Source: a virus
Direction: 5' to 3' (one strand)
IMG/VR virus record: IMGVR_UViG_3300035698_004518
Location: 1 to 22,099 of that record
DNA: 22,099 nt
The position numbers were made by a program, and so were the translations under genes. Shown here one piece after another: positions 19,929-22,099 of the stretch (position 1 is its first letter; every line of letters starts with the position of its first letter). The notes below the pieces were generated by a model. That model was given only the letters and a program-made list of their open reading frames with translations. It was not told the DNA's origin and did no database searches.

Positions 19929-22099
19929 ATGTGTATAGAAATCCCATCAAATCTAGACGAATTACGCTTTATCAATCTACATCAGGACAATCCTACTAAA
20001 CAAAAACACCCATATGGGAACGCTTGGACTAAGAATCACTTCTCACACTCTGAGCAAACTCAACGTTTGAACGGTGATAAATCTTATGGAGTAATGTGTG
20101 GACAGTCAAATCTAATTGTTGTAGATTGTGATAGAAAAGAGCTTCAAGATGTAATTCTTCAAAATTCAATGCTATCAAACACTTTCACAGTTAAGACAGC
20201 GGGAAAAGGATTGTACCATTTCTACTTCCAAATTGACCCTGACCAACCATTTCCCGAAAACCCAAGTTATCCAGGTCAACCAAGAGGCTACAAACTAGAC
20301 AATGTAAAAGGTGACCGAATTGGAGATGTTCAAGGTTCTGGAACTCAGGTAGTTGGTCCTAACTCAAAAATGATAGATGGTAGAAGATATGAAATCGTTA
20401 AAGATGTTCCAATTGTCAAAGTTCCTTACGATTATCTGAGAAATCTACTTCTAAACACAGACATTGGAATACATATCATTGAAAAGGAATCTAAAATAAA
20501 AAACCACTCAATATCAGATGAACTCCTAGAGCTCTCAGACCCCCAGACAGCCGCCATAAAGAGCAAAGTTAAAATATCTGACCTATTACCCAAAAAACTG
20601 TTAAAACTCTACCAGGAGTCTCCTAGTGGCCATACTGGGTGTCCCTTCCATACATCTGAGTCCAATTCTTGCTTCCACATCACAGATAACAAGGTTTTCC
20701 ACTGTTTCCACTGTGGAAGGGGTGGAGATGTCATATCTCTTCAACAATATCTAAACGGTGATGATAACTTCATAAAAGCAAAGTTTGACTTGATGAAGAA
20801 AATCGGATTAATAACAGAACTAAAGGCTCAGGTTATAACTGCTTTGGCTAGTAAGAAGCAAAAGGACAAGAACAAGGCATTTGAAATGATGGCCAATGAA
20901 TTCATTAAACTTTACAATGTTAAAACCGTTAGGTCTGATATATCTCCTGAGGTTTGGATTTACGATAAGGGAATTTACGTTCCTAATGGAAAAACCTACA
21001 TAAGAACTTTCATCTATGAAAACATTGGGGCTCTTTCTAATCAACAATTTGACAATCGTGTAATCGATTTAATCATGAAGAAGACTTGGATTGAATATGA
21101 TGACTTTTTTCGAACTACTTATCCTGCTAAGATTCCTGTAATGAATGGAATATTAAATACTGATACACAATCTCTGGAGATATTCTCTCCGAACTATTTC
21201 TTTTTCAATAAACTGCCTGTTTCATTTGACCCAACTGTTGGGTTGCCAAAAACTTTTATGAAGTTTCTAAATGAAATACTTTCAACACAATCTGACCGTG
21301 ATGCTATTCAAGAGATGTTTGGTTATTGCCTTTATCGTGACTACAAATGGCAGAAAGCGTTCTTACTGGAGGGTAACGGTTCTAACGGTAAATCTGTTTT
21401 ATGTAGAATCTTGGAAACTATGTTAGGAAAATATAATGTTTCAAATTTGACTCTTCAATCTCTGGAGACCGAGAAGTTTATGTTACACAACTTAATGAAT
21501 AAACTTGCAAACATTGACGCTGACTTACCTAATAAAACTCTTGAACTTACAAACCGTTTTAAGGCTGCAACGGGTGAAGACCCTTTAGACATTGATAGAA
21601 AGTTTAAGGAGCCTGTGAAGTTTAGAAATTATGCTAAGATGATTTTTGGTTGTAATAACGTTCCTAAAACTAAGGATACTTCTGAGGGATTTATGAGGCG
21701 TTGGATGATTATACGATTTCCTTTCGAGTTTGTTGACAAACCAATTAATCCTAATCAAAAGTTAAGGGATATTAACATTGTAAAATCTTTAACTACTGAC
21801 AAGGAAATGAATAGTATTTTGAATTGGTCGTTGATTGGTTTGAAAAGGTTATTCGAGAATAATAATTTCACACACAACCAGGGTACTACTGACATAAGAA
21901 ATTTCTGGAAGAGGAAGTCCTCAATTGTTGCAGCATTTATCGATGATAATTTAACCGAGGAAGCTGGTGAGATGATTTTGAAGTATACATTCCTAAAAGA
22001 ATTAAAGGAGTATGCACAGAATGAACGGTTACCAATTTGGAGACAGATTAGTAATGAGTTAGAGGAACAGGGAATATTCATCGAACGTAAAACTGTTAA
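19929..22099 (+). CDS. Primase-polymerase / CHC2 zinc finger / SF3 helicase fusion (3' end outside window)
   Basis: The frame is open for 723 codons to the right edge, so the protein is at least 723 aa. An N-terminal archaeo-eukaryotic primase-polymerase domain (about 1-170) has IVVDCDR with Asp66 and Asp68, AGKGLYHFYF with His97, and GDVQGSGTQVVGPNS with Asp133. A CHC2-type zinc finger follows: CPFH (Cys238, His241) and CFHC (Cys259, Cys262), then GRGGDVISL. The C-terminal D5/P4-type superfamily 3 helicase has Walker A GNGSNGKS (482-489, Lys488), Walker B NIDADLP (Asp530, Asp532), motif C FGCNNVP (Asn576, Asn577) and the arginine-finger region GFMRRW (Arg590, Arg591). The remaining part looks like a winged-helix end. 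It should prime and unwind viral DNA, acting at the neighbouring repeat region if that is the origin. Confidence 0.88.
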   Translation, partial: MCIEIPSNLDELRFINLHQDNPTKQKHPYGNAWTKNHFSHSEQTQRLNGDKSYGVMCGQSNLIVVDCDRKELQDVILQNSMLSNTFTVKTAGKGLYHFYFQIDPDQPFPENPSYPGQPRGYKLDNVKGDRIGDVQGSGTQVVGPNSKMIDGRRYEIVKDVPIVKVPYDYLRNLLLNTDIGIHIIEKESKIKNHSISDELLELSDPQTAAIKSKVKISDLLPKKLLKLYQESPSGHTGCPFHTSESNSCFHITDNKVFHCFHCGRGGDVISLQQYLNGDDNFIKAKFDLMKKIGLITELKAQVITALASKKQKDKNKAFEMMANEFIKLYNVKTVRSDISPEVWIYDKGIYVPNGKTYIRTFIYENIGALSNQQFDNRVIDLIMKKTWIEYDDFFRTTYPAKIPVMNGILNTDTQSLEIFSPNYFFFNKLPVSFDPTVGLPKTFMKFLNEILSTQSDRDAIQEMFGYCLYRDYKWQKAFLLEGNGSNGKSVLCRILETMLGKYNVSNLTLQSLETEKFMLHNLMNKLANIDADLPNKTLELTNRFKAATGEDPLDIDRKFKEPVKFRNYAKMIFGCNNVPKTKDTSEGFMRRWMIIRFPFEFVDKPINPNQKLRDINIVKSLTTDKEMNSILNWSLIGLKRLFENNNFTHNQGTTDIRNFWKRKSSIVAAFIDDNLTEEAGEMILKYTFLKELKEYAQNERLPIWRQISNELEEQGIFIERKTV

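Noticed and set aside
19888-19938. A 16-codon frame (MALKVCDKKVKFSKCV) just after the plus-strand TATA box, possibly a leaderless upstream peptide or a frameshift start of the primase
   Set aside because: It is very short, no slippery heptamer in the right phase joins it to the primase frame, and the primase has its own good ribosome site. It could still be a regulatory upstream frame, but the sequence alone does not show this.
1-22099. tRNA, rRNA, integrase, transposase or CRISPR features
   Set aside because: I looked for cloverleaf-like segments, recombinase motifs and regular repeat-spacer patterns and saw none. Without a covariance-model search I cannot exclude a cryptic tRNA fragment.

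Overview
This window looks like most of the structural half of an AT-rich tailed, HK97-lineage (Caudoviricetes-type) virus or provirus. A co-directional minus-strand block (positions 19664 down to 1) carries DNA packaging, head, adhesion and tail genes. One long plus-strand gene (19929 to the right edge, cut off by the window) encodes a replication primase-helicase. The two blocks diverge from a 264-bp intergenic region at 19665-19928.

Host: I lean towards an archaeal virus, without certainty. The divergent region has TATA/BRE-like promoters placed as in archaea. The putative small terminase gene has a TATA box centred about 24-25 nt before its ATG and no Shine-Dalgarno, as in a leaderless archaeal transcript. 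The primase also has a CHC2-type zinc finger after an archaeo-eukaryotic primase domain. Most internal structural genes have strong GGAGG-type ribosome sites and ATGA, TAATG or TAAaATG stop-start junctions, which suits either bacteria or archaea. TGA acts as a stop, so the code appears standard.

Layout, in transcription order on the minus strand: putative small terminase (19206-19664), 59-aa zinc ribbon (19024-19203), 255-bp non-coding leader with a hairpin, large terminase (17254-18768), 93-aa zinc ribbon, coiled-coil protein, portal (14846-16474), MuF-like minor head protein. An adhesion cassette follows: a BppU-N-like protein, a 927-aa repeat-built fibre, a LamG-type lectin, two unknown proteins and a conserved virion beta protein. 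Then come the prohead protease fused to a scaffold-like tail (8096-9025), major capsid protein (6966-8060), two capsid-decoration-like paralogues, three unknown genes (one a 45-aa membrane protein), a head-tail connector, an acidic EEPVKEE-repeat protein, head closure, HK97 gp10-like, tail terminator, a 45-aa basic protein, tail tube, tail assembly chaperone with a -1 frameshift extension, a short tape measure, and the start of a further gene cut by the left edge.

The genes form a complete packaging motor, capsid shell, neck and long-tail pathway. Terminase loads DNA through the portal, protease and scaffold mature the shell, neck proteins join head to tail, and chaperones fold the tape measure on which the tube polymerises. 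Unusual points are the fibre cassette inside the head module, the very short tape measure, and four real small genes below usual length cut-offs. Others are a large imperfect inverted repeat in the divergent region (candidate origin or operator), RNA-hairpin candidates before the large terminase and after the capsid gene, and a short element recurring at three module boundaries. I saw no tRNA, rRNA, CRISPR array, insertion sequence or integrase.
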